This document shows positions 19,726 through 27,721 of a stretch of DNA of 64,000 nt, one piece after another. The notes below the pieces were generated by a model that did not search any database, had not been told where the DNA came from, and saw only the letters and a program-made list of their open reading frames with translations. The stretch spans positions 4,086,601 to 4,150,600 of the forward strand of contig NZ_OY762276.1 of assembly GCF_963665445.1 (NCBI RefSeq), written 5' to 3'. The translations under genes were made by a program, and so were the position numbers. The first letter of the stretch is position 1. Each line of letters starts with the position of its first letter. This stretch comes from an uncultured Desulfobulbus sp. (GTDB lineage: Bacteria; Desulfobacterota; Desulfobulbia; Desulfobulbales; Desulfobulbaceae).

Positions 19726-20424
19726 ATGGAGCAGATCTTTAATTTCTCGGTTATCACCAACAACTTCACCTACTTCATGGTCGGTCGTTTTCCCCACGGC
19801 CCGCTCGGCGGCCTGGGGTTGACCATTTACCTGGCGATTGTCGCCTGTGTTCTCTCCTTTTTCGGGGGTCTGCCCCTCGGCCTGCTCAGCCTCTCCCGCA
19901 ACAGGGGTATCCGCTACCCGGCACTGGCCTTCATCAACCTGCTTCGAAGCATGCCGCTGCTGATGGTCATCTTTTGGATGTACTTCCTCATGCCCGCCCT
20001 GTTCGGCAAGGTGGCGGAAACCCAGACCGTGATCATGGCCCTGACCCTGTTCACCTCGGCCTACATGTCGCGGATCGTCGTTGCCGGAGTTGAGGGCATC
20101 CCCCGAGGACAGATGGAGGCGGCCCTGTCCACCGGGCTGTCCCACAACCAGGCCATGTTGTACATCATCCTCCCCCAGGGACTGCGCAACATGATCCCGT
20201 CCTTTGTCAATCAGTTCGTCTCCCTGATCAAGGACACCTCCCTGGCCTTTATTGTCGGTGTCTCCGAGCTGACCCATGTGGCCACCCAGATCAACAACCG
20301 GGAAATGGCCTATCCCATGGAAATTTTTATTTTTATCGCCCTGGTCTATTTTCTCCTCTGCTTTGCCTTCACCAGCCTGTCCCGTTGGCTGGAAAAACGG
20401 CTGTCCTGGAGAAAACCCCTCTGA
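19726..20424 (+). CDS. Amino-acid ABC transporter permease
   Basis: Second permease subunit of the same importer, 232 residues, HisM/GlnP family. The EAA loop is QMEAALSTGLSHNQAMLYIILPQG. The ATG at 19726 directly follows the upstream stop; longer in-frame starts would read through the preceding gene's end. The gene closes the four-gene operon, about 110 bases before a cobalamin riboswitch. Confidence 0.93.
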   Translation: MEQIFNFSVITNNFTYFMVGRFPHGPLGGLGLTIYLAIVACVLSFFGGLPLGLLSLSRNRGIRYPALAFINLLRSMPLLMVIFWMYFLMPALFGKVAETQTVIMALTLFTSAYMSRIVVAGVEGIPRGQMEAALSTGLSHNQAMLYIILPQGLRNMIPSFVNQFVSLIKDTSLAFIVGVSELTHVATQINNREMAYPMEIFIFIALVYFLLCFAFTSLSRWLEKRLSWRKPL

Positions 20425-20534
20425 CCACTCGAGAGCGGGAGAACATTCACTCTTTTTAGGGATTGCCAGGCGGCTCGACCAGTGGTAGTTTGCCGCACCT
20501 GCTGGATTGAGCAGGACAATAACACACAACATAA

Positions 20535-20700
20535 AGACAGTTCTATAAACGGAACACGGTGTAAATCCGTGACGGTCCCGCCGCTGTAACCGGTTTGTGG
20601 ATCGCAGCCCCCCTGCACGGGGCGGGCAGCCACTGATCACCCTGGTGATTGGGAAGGCGCGATCCAGGAGTCGCCGGAAGTCAGAAGACGTATAGACAGT
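20535..20700 (+). promoter_or_regulatory. Cobalamin (adenosylcobalamin-class) riboswitch
   Basis: The conserved core of the B12 riboswitch is recognisable in order: ACGGTGTAAATCCGTGACGG, then CCCGCCGCTGTAACCGG, GCCACTG followed by a stem loop, GGGAAGGCGCGATCCAGGAG, and GAAGTCAGAAGACG. It lies in the leader of a ThiC-paralogue / cobT / methyltransferase operon and is followed by an intrinsic terminator, so it is predicted to switch the operon off when cobamide is plentiful. The outer boundaries are approximate. Confidence 0.93.
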
Positions 20701-20722
20701 TTCTTCTTGGGAACGCGATGGC

Positions 20723-20764
20723 AAAGGGTTTCAAAAGGATCATTCCCTTTTGAAACCCTTTTTC
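20723..20764 (+). terminator. Intrinsic terminator, expression platform of the cobalamin riboswitch
   Basis: AAAGGGTTTCAAAAGG (20723-20738) pairs perfectly with CCTTTTGAAACCCTTT (20746-20761), 16 bp with a seven-base loop, running into a T-tract. It lies between the aptamer and the first start codon, so it can stop transcription before the operon. Confidence 0.9.
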
Positions 20765-20803
20765 TCTTTCCGCACTCGGACTGTCGCAACGTACGGAGGA
20801 TAC

Positions 20804-22138
20804 ATGAAAACCCAGATCGAGCTCGCCCGAGCTCTCACTCTTACCCCGCAAATGGAAGCCGTGGCTCAGGCCGAAGGCCTTCCCGCCGAATTTATCCGTG
20901 AAAAAGTCGCGCTCGGTGAAATCGTCATCGCCAACCATCCAAACCGCCCGCAGCAGAAGGTGGTCGGTATCGGCAGCGGTCTGCGCACCAAGGTCAACGC
21001 CTCGATCGGTACCTCCTCGGATATCTGTGATCTGGATGCGGAGATCCGTAAAGCACACATCGCCGAAGAGGAAGGGGCCGATACCCTGATGGAGTTGTCG
21101 GTGGGCGGCAACCTGGACAGGATCCGCCGCGAGGTCCTGGCCGCCACCTCCCTGCCGGTGGGTAATGTTCCCCTCTACCAGGCCTTCAAGGAGACAGCGC
21201 GCAGGCACAAGAATCCCACCAGGCTTGATCCGGAATTTCTCTTTGAACTCATCGAACGCCAGTTGGAGGACGGCCTGAGTTTCATGGCCATCCATTGCGG
21301 AATCAACCGGTACACCATCGAGCGGCTGCGCAAGCAGGGCTTCCGCTACGGCGGCCTGGCCTCCAAGGGCGGCACCTTCATGGTGGCCTGGATGGATGCA
21401 ACCGGACGGGAGAACCCGCTCTACGAACAGTTTGACCGGGTTTGCGGCCTGATGAAAAAATACGATGCCATCCTCAGTCTCGGCAACGGCATCCGTGCCG
21501 GAGCCATCCACGACAGTCACGACCGGGCGCAGATGGCGGAGATGATCATCAACTGCGAGCTGGCCGAACTCGGCCGGGAGATGGGCTGCCAGATGATGGT
21601 CGAAGGCCCCGGCCATGTACCTTTGGATGAAATCGCGGCCAACATCCTCCTGGAAAAACGGATGAGCGGCAATGCCCCCTATTACGTCCTCGGCCCCCTG
21701 CCCCTGGATACCGGCGCCGGTTACGACCATATCACTGCCGCCATCGGTGCGGCCACCTCGGCCCGCCACGGTGCGGATCTGATCTGCTACATCACTCCGG
21801 CCGAACACCTGGCTCTGCCCAATGAAAACGATGTCCGCGAAGGGGTGCGCGCCACCCGGCTGGCGGTGCGCATCGGGGATGTGGCCAAGTACCCCGATCG
21901 CCGCGACCGGGAAAAACAGGCGGCCATGGCCAGGCGCGATATGCGCTGGCAGGACCTGGAACAGCATCTGCTCTTCCCCGAGCAGGCCAGGGCGATTCGC
22001 GCCGAACGCACTCCCGAAGCCGACGACACCTGCACCATGTGCGGCGACTTCTGCGCCATGAAAAAGGGCATGGAGGTTTTTCAAGGGGATATCGGCGGCG
22101 ACAAGGTCTCACTCCCCGAGACGGCCCCTGCCCTGTAA
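20804..22138 (+). CDS. bzaF: ThiC paralogue, probable 5-hydroxybenzimidazole synthase (BzaF)
   Basis: A radical-SAM enzyme of the ThiC superfamily, 444 residues, the short form found in anaerobes. The [4Fe-4S] motif CX2CX4C is at the C-terminus (CTMCGDFC). ThiC makes the thiamin pyrimidine from aminoimidazole ribotide; BzaF makes 5-hydroxybenzimidazole, the base of B12's lower ligand, from the same substrate. I assign BzaF because the gene follows a cobalamin rather than a TPP riboswitch and is followed by cobT and an O-methyltransferase. The sequence also reads ELSVGGNLD where typical ThiC has DLSTGGDLD. GGAGG precedes the ATG at 20804. The ThiC family is certain; the BzaF function is a strong inference. 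Confidence 0.88.
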   Translation: MKTQIELARALTLTPQMEAVAQAEGLPAEFIREKVALGEIVIANHPNRPQQKVVGIGSGLRTKVNASIGTSSDICDLDAEIRKAHIAEEEGADTLMELSVGGNLDRIRREVLAATSLPVGNVPLYQAFKETARRHKNPTRLDPEFLFELIERQLEDGLSFMAIHCGINRYTIERLRKQGFRYGGLASKGGTFMVAWMDATGRENPLYEQFDRVCGLMKKYDAILSLGNGIRAGAIHDSHDRAQMAEMIINCELAELGREMGCQMMVEGPGHVPLDEIAANILLEKRMSGNAPYYVLGPLPLDTGAGYDHITAAIGAATSARHGADLICYITPAEHLALPNENDVREGVRATRLAVRIGDVAKYPDRRDREKQAAMARRDMRWQDLEQHLLFPEQARAIRAERTPEADDTCTMCGDFCAMKKGMEVFQGDIGGDKVSLPETAPAL

Positions 22139-22174
22139 TGCAACCTACACCCAACACAACCAAGAGAGCCCATC

Positions 22175-23239
22175 ATGCGCCTTTTAGAGACCTCCATTGC
22201 AGCCATCAAGACTCCTGACCAGAATGTCCATCAACAGGCCCTGCGACGCCTTGCCGACCAGGCCCGGCCCCAGGGGAGCCTCGGTATCCTCGAGCCCCTT
22301 TCCGCCCGGCTGGCAGCCATCACCGGCACCCTGAACGTCCAGTTCCGCAACAAGATCATCGTCACCTGTGCCGGCGATCACGGAGTGGTCGAGGAAGGGG
22401 TCAGCCTCTTTCCCCAGGAAGTCACTCCGCAGATGGTCTACAACTTTGTGCAGGGCGGGGCCTCGGTCAGTGTCCTTGCGCGCAATGCCGGCGCCTCGGT
22501 GCGGGTGGCCGACCTGGGGGTCAATCACGATTTCGCCGAAGATCTGCCCATCTTTCATAAAAAAATCGCCAAGGGCACGGCCAACTTTGCCAAGGAACCG
22601 GCCATGACCCGCTATCAGGCAATCTATTCCCTGGAGGCCGGGATTGAAATCGTCAACCAACTGGTTGACGAGGAAGGCATGGACCTGCTGGGGACCGGCG
22701 ACATGGGCATCGGCAACACCACCCCGTCTGCAGCCATCATTGCCGCCTTCTCCGGCCTGCCGGTGGAAACCGTCACCGGTCGAGGCACAGGCATCGACAA
22801 CGCCATGCTGGCCAACAAGGTGCGGGTGATCGAACAGGCGCTGGCCCTGCATCAGCCCGATCCCACCGATGCCCTTGATGTGCTCGCCAAGGTCGGCGGC
22901 TTTGAGATCGGCGGCCTTGCCGGTCTGGTGATCGGCGCGGCCAGCCGAGGCATTCCGGTCATCTGCGATGGCCTGATCTCCACCGCCGGCGCCCTCATTG
23001 CCTGCGAACTGGTCCCTGCGGCCAAGGATTATCTCTTTGCCAGCCATAACTCGGTGGAGATCGGCCATCGCTGCATGCTGGATCGCTTGGGGATCCAGCC
23101 ACTGATCAACCTGGATTTCCGCCTGGGCGAAGGTACCGGTGCGGCGGTGGCCATGCACCTGCTCGGCTCCGCAACCCGCGTACTTGCTGAAATCAAGACC
23201 TGGGCCGAAGTGGGTATCGTCGATGCCCAGCAGCAATGA
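22175..23239 (+). CDS. cobT: Nicotinate-nucleotide--dimethylbenzimidazole phosphoribosyltransferase
   Basis: CobT transfers phosphoribose from nicotinate mononucleotide to a benzimidazole, forming the alpha-ribazole phosphate used as cobamide lower ligand. The 354 residues match the family. Landmarks are CAGDHGVVEEGVSLFPQEVT, the GTGDMGIGNTTPSAA loop, and the C-terminal RLGEGTGAA that holds the catalytic glutamate. It lies 36 bases after the ThiC paralogue and overlaps the methyltransferase gene by four bases (ATGA), so the three are one operon. In this setting the substrate is probably 5-hydroxy- or 5-methoxybenzimidazole rather than dimethylbenzimidazole; CobT enzymes are known to accept several bases. 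Confidence 0.96.
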   Translation: MRLLETSIAAIKTPDQNVHQQALRRLADQARPQGSLGILEPLSARLAAITGTLNVQFRNKIIVTCAGDHGVVEEGVSLFPQEVTPQMVYNFVQGGASVSVLARNAGASVRVADLGVNHDFAEDLPIFHKKIAKGTANFAKEPAMTRYQAIYSLEAGIEIVNQLVDEEGMDLLGTGDMGIGNTTPSAAIIAAFSGLPVETVTGRGTGIDNAMLANKVRVIEQALALHQPDPTDALDVLAKVGGFEIGGLAGLVIGAASRGIPVICDGLISTAGALIACELVPAAKDYLFASHNSVEIGHRCMLDRLGIQPLINLDFRLGEGTGAAVAMHLLGSATRVLAEIKTWAEVGIVDAQQQ

Positions 23240-24282
23240 GCTCCCCCTTTGCAGACGACTCTTTTGCTGCCTTTTCCGATTGTTTGACCGGTTATCGACT
23301 CTCCTCCATCCTCCTGCTGATGGAGGAAGTCGCCCTGTTCGATGTAGTCGGCGAGCAGGGCGAAACCGGCGAGACCATCTGCAGCCGCATTGGTTGGGAC
23401 CGGGCCTACGGCAAACGCTTTCTCGACTGCCTCTGCCGCCTCGGCCTGCTCGATCTCGAAGGCGCATCCTACCTGCCAAGCCGCTTCAGCCGCACCTTTC
23501 TCTGCCGGCGTTCCGCCGCCTTTCAGGGACAAACACTCGCTTTTGAGCAGCACCTGCACCGGTCCTGGCAGCAGCTGGGCGCTACCCTGCGAGCAGGTCA
23601 GCGCGTCTTTGCCACGGAAAACAAATCAGAGACAGAACTTGCGGAGGCCTTTCGCCTCTATCTCGGCGCCATGGACGAGGCCGCAGCCCTTCGGGCCGAG
23701 GAACTGTGGCAGGCAATCGGTCCCCTGCCTCCCCGGGGTTGCATCCTTGATATCGGCGCAGGCTCGGGCGCCTTCCTTGCCGCTTTTCTTAGGCGTCATC
23801 CAACCTGGTCCGCCATGTACTGCGATCTCCCCCAGGTGGTGGACTCGTCCAATCATCCCCGGCTGGACCCCTTTGCCTCCCGTCTCTCCTGGTGCCGGTG
23901 CAATCTGCTTGATGCAGGGGATCCTGAATTTGCTGCCCTGCCCTCATCCGGGTACGATCTGGTGCTGCTCTCCAACCTGATCCACTGCCAGAGTGCTGAA
24001 GAGAACGAACGCATACTTCAGCGGGCCGTGGAAAAAACAGCAGCAGAGGGCAAGCTGCTCATCCACGATTTTTTCAGCGACTGTGGCTGGCGCGGCGCCC
24101 TCTACGACCTGCACATGATGCTCAACACCTATAACGGCCGCACCTACCCTGTGGAGGAATGTGTTGATATGGCGGCAAGGTGCGGTTTTGGTTACCATAT
24201 ATCACAGGCACTTCATTCTGGTTCCACCCTCCTAACGCTTGCCCGCAGCGAATCCGTGCTCTACGGTCCGACCTACACCTGA
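23236..24282 (+). CDS. SAM-dependent O-methyltransferase, probable BzaC-type
   Basis: A 348-residue class I methyltransferase of the plant-type O-methyltransferase fold. An N-terminal dimerisation/winged-helix region spans roughly residues 10-90; the SAM-binding domain follows with motif I ILDIGAGSGAFLAAF near residue 170 and a YDLVLLSNLIH segment. It overlaps cobT by ATGA and ends the riboswitch-controlled operon. Given 5-hydroxybenzimidazole synthase upstream, the likely reaction is O-methylation to 5-methoxybenzimidazole, the role described for BzaC. Its family resemblance is to hydroxyneurosporene-type O-methyltransferases. The substrate assignment rests on context only. A perfect 18-bp palindrome overlaps the stop codon. 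Confidence 0.8.
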   Translation: MSSPFADDSFAAFSDCLTGYRLSSILLLMEEVALFDVVGEQGETGETICSRIGWDRAYGKRFLDCLCRLGLLDLEGASYLPSRFSRTFLCRRSAAFQGQTLAFEQHLHRSWQQLGATLRAGQRVFATENKSETELAEAFRLYLGAMDEAAALRAEELWQAIGPLPPRGCILDIGAGSGAFLAAFLRRHPTWSAMYCDLPQVVDSSNHPRLDPFASRLSWCRCNLLDAGDPEFAALPSSGYDLVLLSNLIHCQSAEENERILQRAVEKTAAEGKLLIHDFFSDCGWRGALYDLHMMLNTYNGRTYPVEECVDMAARCGFGYHISQALHSGSTLLTLARSESVLYGPTYT

Positions 24283-24297
24283 GGTAATATTACCTCA
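24280..24297. repeat. Perfect 18-bp palindrome at the end of the cobamide operon
   Basis: TGAGGTAATATTACCTCA reads the same on both strands and includes the TGA stop of the methyltransferase. It is not followed by a T-run. It could be a protein-binding site or a weak transcript end. Confidence 0.6.
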
Positions 24298-24351
24298 TCT
24301 CCTTTGCCTCATATTGAAGAATGAGAATCAACCCAACGATCCCATACCTGG

Positions 24352-26288
24352 GTTTACGGGTTGTGGAACACGCCTAGCCGCAAAGCCTTGCCTGGTGGGC
24401 GTTGGCGGGTGGTGCCGATTTTGGCGTGTGCCCACAGGTATTGCACTTATTTTTCAAGGGGCTTAATGCCAAAAATTTTGGTCGGTAGCGGAGTTACAAG
24501 TTTTTTCATCAGTTCACGACAGGCTTCCGGCGCTGAATTAATCTGAAAAAAACTGTGCTGGTCGTTTTGAAACTCAGTGGCTTGAAGTTTGGCTAAGTTG
24601 CGCCGTATCCGGGACCAGGGCTCCCCGCACTCACGTTCCGCAACGCGCTCTATGAGCAGCGCCAGAACACAGATTTTTACATGCGTTTCGATGCGCCGTG
24701 CGGCCCAATGATACATAGGCATCATTTTGATCTGGGTACGCTTGAGGGAGCGGAAACACCGCTCGATAACCAAAAGTCCTTTGTAGCCAAGGGCCGCATC
24801 TTCAAGGCTGATGGTGTCATCGTTGGTTTCCAGCACCCACTTGCCGTCGTAGCGTTTGGCCTCGGTGATGGCTGCTCGGTCCAGGCGAATTTTACCGGCC
24901 TCGGTTGTTGTCAGGTACCGCTTGTATCGTTTTGAGGCCAGCAGTTCGACTGCCCATTGGGTAGAAGCATTACGGTCCTTATGGTTGGCAAGCTCCTCTT
25001 CGAGCATGCCGACGATCTCTTCTCGATGTATTCGTTGCCGCTCTGCTTCCTTTGGGTTGAAGCAGAGGATGTATCGCCGCCGTCGCTCGCCATCGCCGAT
25101 AACAACCTCCTTGGCTTGCAGGCTGTCGGTGAAGGTGGTGAAGCGACCTGGTTGCGAGAGGACCTCTTTCTTGATTTCGGCCACCGATGCCATGCGGGTG
25201 GCGAGCAGGTATTTGCCACAGGCCCGTGCAAGTTCTTCTCGGTTAGCGGAGGAGTTCATACCCGAGTCGGCCACGAACAGCGCTCGACCGAGGTTCCAGC
25301 CTCGCAGGTCCTTTCTGATGCGTTTGATCGTGGATACATCCGCCGTGTTACCGGGAAAAATCCAGCTTTTCACCGGCAGCCCTTCCCGGGTAACCGCCAG
25401 GGCGACCACGATTTGCGGCGTCCACGTGCCCTCCTTGGAGTGGCCGTACTGACGCAGACCGTCGTTTTCATCAGCCTCGTCCTCGTAATCAATTGAGAAC
25501 GAAGCCGTCGTGGTGTCGTAAAAAATCAGATCGACCGAGAGGTTGAACAGATTAGCGGTCTGGAAAAAGACAGCCTCCTCCACCGCATCAATATGCTTGT
25601 GGAGAAAGTCCATGGCCTCATACATCTGACGCAGTTTCAGGCCTTGGCATTTGGGCAGATGGACCTGCTCCAGCCACCGGTCCCAAACCCCGAGCTTGGA
25701 TTCCGGTGCGCAGAGACGATTCGCCGTCATGGCCAGCAAGGCCTGATCGTAGGCAACGGCATACTTGCCTTTGTCCAGCAGAGACCGCAGCGCTTTGCCG
25801 ATACCCAACCGCTCCCAAAGGGTTTCGATGACCAGCACTGTGCCGAGTTCCACTGTGCGCAGGATCTCAAGATCGTCGGGCAGTCCACCACCTTGAGCCT
25901 CCTCGCTACCAGCGGGGTCAACAATGGTTACCCCGCAGACTCTGGCTATAGATCGGGCGAGCCGCACCAAGGCCTCACGGTCGAGCTGATCGGCGCGTCC
26001 GAAGCTGTGGATGATGCGGGCAACGGTGGAGTTGGTCTCCGGATTGCGCTCGTTGTGGGCGAGCTGGAGATACTCGGTAACGGTGCCGTTCTTGTTTTTT
26101 CGTTTCGTGGTTCGCAGATACATGACTGCCCACCACGTTAGCGTGTTAATTCGCGTATTTCAACTGAAATATCGCTTCGCGTGTGCCCACAGATTTTGAG
26201 ATTTTCACCACGCGTAAAATTTTATCACATTGAAATTGCGTGATATTTTCTCCGGCACTGCACTAAAATGTGCCTACAACCCGCAAAC
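24352..26288. mobile_element. Complete IS1634-family insertion sequence
   Basis: An element of about 1.94 kb carrying one transposase on the minus strand. The ends are imperfect inverted repeats: left GTTTACGGGTTGTGGAACAC from 24352, right (reverse complement) GTTTGCGGGTTGTAGGCACA ending at 26288. Size and transposase match the IS1634 family. A clear target duplication is not visible. It sits between the convergent ends of the cobamide operon and rdgB and disrupts no recognised gene. Subterminal copies of CGTGTGCCCACAG occur at 24425-24437 and 26180-26192. Confidence 0.85.
24447..26123 (-). CDS. IS1634-family transposase
   Basis: A 558-residue DDE transposase of the IS1634 family. The N-terminal MYLRTTKRKNKNGTVTEYLQ is the typical family opening. 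The catalytic core includes LIFYDTTTASFS (first Asp), the FVADSGMNS segment (second Asp), and a C-terminal part with LLVIERCFRSLKRTQIKM containing the catalytic Glu region. The reading frame is intact, so the element may be active. It nearly fills the element, leaving under 100 bases at the left end and about 165 at the right end before the inverted repeats. Confidence 0.93.
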   Translation of the reverse strand: MYLRTTKRKNKNGTVTEYLQLAHNERNPETNSTVARIIHSFGRADQLDREALVRLARSIARVCGVTIVDPAGSEEAQGGGLPDDLEILRTVELGTVLVIETLWERLGIGKALRSLLDKGKYAVAYDQALLAMTANRLCAPESKLGVWDRWLEQVHLPKCQGLKLRQMYEAMDFLHKHIDAVEEAVFFQTANLFNLSVDLIFYDTTTASFSIDYEDEADENDGLRQYGHSKEGTWTPQIVVALAVTREGLPVKSWIFPGNTADVSTIKRIRKDLRGWNLGRALFVADSGMNSSANREELARACGKYLLATRMASVAEIKKEVLSQPGRFTTFTDSLQAKEVVIGDGERRRRYILCFNPKEAERQRIHREEIVGMLEEELANHKDRNASTQWAVELLASKRYKRYLTTTEAGKIRLDRAAITEAKRYDGKWVLETNDDTISLEDAALGYKGLLVIERCFRSLKRTQIKMMPMYHWAARRIETHVKICVLALLIERVAERECGEPWSRIRRNLAKLQATEFQNDQHSFFQINSAPEACRELMKKLVTPLPTKIFGIKPLEK

Positions 26289-26321
26289 ATAAGCCATATC
26301 AGTTGAGCGAAAGACAAATAC

Positions 26322-26360
26322 AAAAAAACGGGACTGTCGCCACACGACGACAGCCCCGTT
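26322..26360 (-). terminator. Terminator after rdgB
   Basis: On the minus strand AACGGGGCTGTCG pairs with CGACAGTCCCGTT (one mismatch) and is followed by seven T residues (26328-26322). Confidence 0.88.
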
Positions 26361-26388
26361 CCTTTTACCACAAATCAGTTGTCAGATT

Positions 26389-27069
26389 TTACATCCGATC
26401 CTGCGACCAGTCGTTGTGTTCAAACTCGCTGTGATCGGGTTTGGGCGGCTTGATCTCGGCCATGCGTTGGCGGAGCCAGACCTGGACCTTGGCAAACTCG
26501 GCCGCAAACTCGGCCAATGCCTTGCCGCGGTGGCTGACCGTGCTCTTCTCCTCCATGGAGAGCTCGGCAAAGGTCTTGCCCAAGGACGGGAAGAAAAAGA
26601 GCGGATCATAACCAAAGCCGGACTCACCACGCCGTTCGTTGAGCAGTTCGCCATCGCACTGGGCCTCCCAGGTCAGGGCAGGACCGGCCGGGGTCGCCAG
26701 GGAGAGCACGCAGACAAAGTGCGCCGCACGGTTGGTCTGCCCGTCCATTTCCCCCAATAGTTTCTCGCAGTTGGACCAATCCGTGGCCTCCGGGCCGGAA
26801 TAACGGGCGGAATACACCCCAGGGCGGCCCTCCAGGGCATCGACCACCAGGCCGGAGTCATCGGCCAGACAGGGCACACCCAAAACCTTGGCGTAATGCA
26901 GCGCCTTTTTGTAGGCATTTTCGTCAAAGGTGGCTCCGTCTTCAATTGCCTCGGGCATGGGGCCGAAATCAGCCAGCGATTTGATTTCTACGGGGAAGTC
27001 CTTGAGCAGGTCCTTCATTTCCTTGAGTTTATTCTTGTTGCTGGTGGCCAGCACAATGATGTTCTCCAT
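26389..27069 (-). CDS. rdgB: XTP/dITP pyrophosphatase
   Basis: A house-cleaning enzyme of the Ham1/RdgB family that hydrolyses non-canonical purine triphosphates (XTP, dITP, ITP) to monophosphates. It has 226 residues. The N-terminal substrate loop VLATSNKNKLKEM, the central LADDSGLVVDALEGRPGVYS, and SGFGYDPLFFFP are all conserved. The ATG at 27069 follows GGGAGGAAG; longer in-frame extensions would read across the queH intergenic region and are not supported. A 20-residue charged C-terminal tail beyond the core is slightly longer than usual. It is the last gene of a likely nifA-type/queH/rdgB operon. Confidence 0.95.
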   Translation of the reverse strand: MENIIVLATSNKNKLKEMKDLLKDFPVEIKSLADFGPMPEAIEDGATFDENAYKKALHYAKVLGVPCLADDSGLVVDALEGRPGVYSARYSGPEATDWSNCEKLLGEMDGQTNRAAHFVCVLSLATPAGPALTWEAQCDGELLNERRGESGFGYDPLFFFPSLGKTFAELSMEEKSTVSHRGKALAEFAAEFAKVQVWLRQRMAEIKPPKPDHSEFEHNDWSQDRM

Positions 27070-27154
27070 ATCTTCCTCCCTTTGCGCCCCGTTTCGGGGA
27101 CGTCGTGCTCTCAAATAGAATCTTTCTGAATGGGCGGTGCGGCACAATGCGCCC

Positions 27155-27721
27155 TTAAACGGTTTGCCTAGCCGCTTGCATGCGTTTTTGCAGCCGCTTG
27201 TCGTAGCGTTCCTGTTCGCTGTAGATACAACCGCAGTAGGGTTGACGGTAGAGCCCCAAACGAATGGACTCATCGATGCCTTCCTGCCAGCCCAGGCGAA
27301 AATCCTCGTAAACAAATTGCAGTCCATGTTCAGCCGCCAGATGCTCACAGCGATCGATCAACAGCCGGTGGTTCTGGTATTTGGAGTACAAAAGCGTGGT
27401 GGTGAATCCCTCAAAACCGCCGGCTACCGCCTCCTCCACCGTTCGCTGCAAACGCATCTCGTAACAGATCGGGCAGCGTTCCTTTTCATGAAAGACCACC
27501 TGCCGGAGATAGTCGGTCAGACCGTACTCTCCATCGATCTCAACCGGGAAATCGAGGGCTTCGGCCAACTGCTTGACCGCATCGATCCGGCGACGGAACT
27601 CCTTGTAGGGATGGATATTGGGATTGAAAAAGAATCCCGATACCTCATGCCCCGATTCCCGTAGCCGCGCCAACGGATAGACCGTGCACGGTCCGCAGCA
27701 GAGGTGCAACAAGACCCGCAT
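27155..27721 (-). CDS. queH: Epoxyqueuosine reductase QueH
   Basis: QueH performs the last step of queuosine synthesis in tRNA, reducing epoxyqueuosine, and replaces QueG in many anaerobes. It has 188 residues. The paired cysteines at the N-terminus (LHLCCGPCTVYP), the central RCPICYEMR, and the C-terminal YRQPYCGCIYS are the family's iron-sulfur and active-site motifs. Its ATG overlaps the stop of the upstream sigma-54 activator by one base. A tRNA-guanine transglycosylase gene (tgt) lies at 53944-55056 in the same window, so the pathway's final steps are present. Confidence 0.94.
   Translation of the reverse strand: MRVLLHLCCGPCTVYPLARLRESGHEVSGFFFNPNIHPYKEFRRRIDAVKQLAEALDFPVEIDGEYGLTDYLRQVVFHEKERCPICYEMRLQRTVEEAVAGGFEGFTTTLLYSKYQNHRLLIDRCEHLAAEHGLQFVYEDFRLGWQEGIDESIRLGLYRQPYCGCIYSEQERYDKRLQKRMQAARQTV

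Noticed and set aside
20804-22138. Annotation as thiamin pyrimidine synthase thiC
   Set aside because: The family is right, but the cobalamin riboswitch, cobT and methyltransferase context favour the benzimidazole-forming paralogue; no TPP riboswitch is seen.
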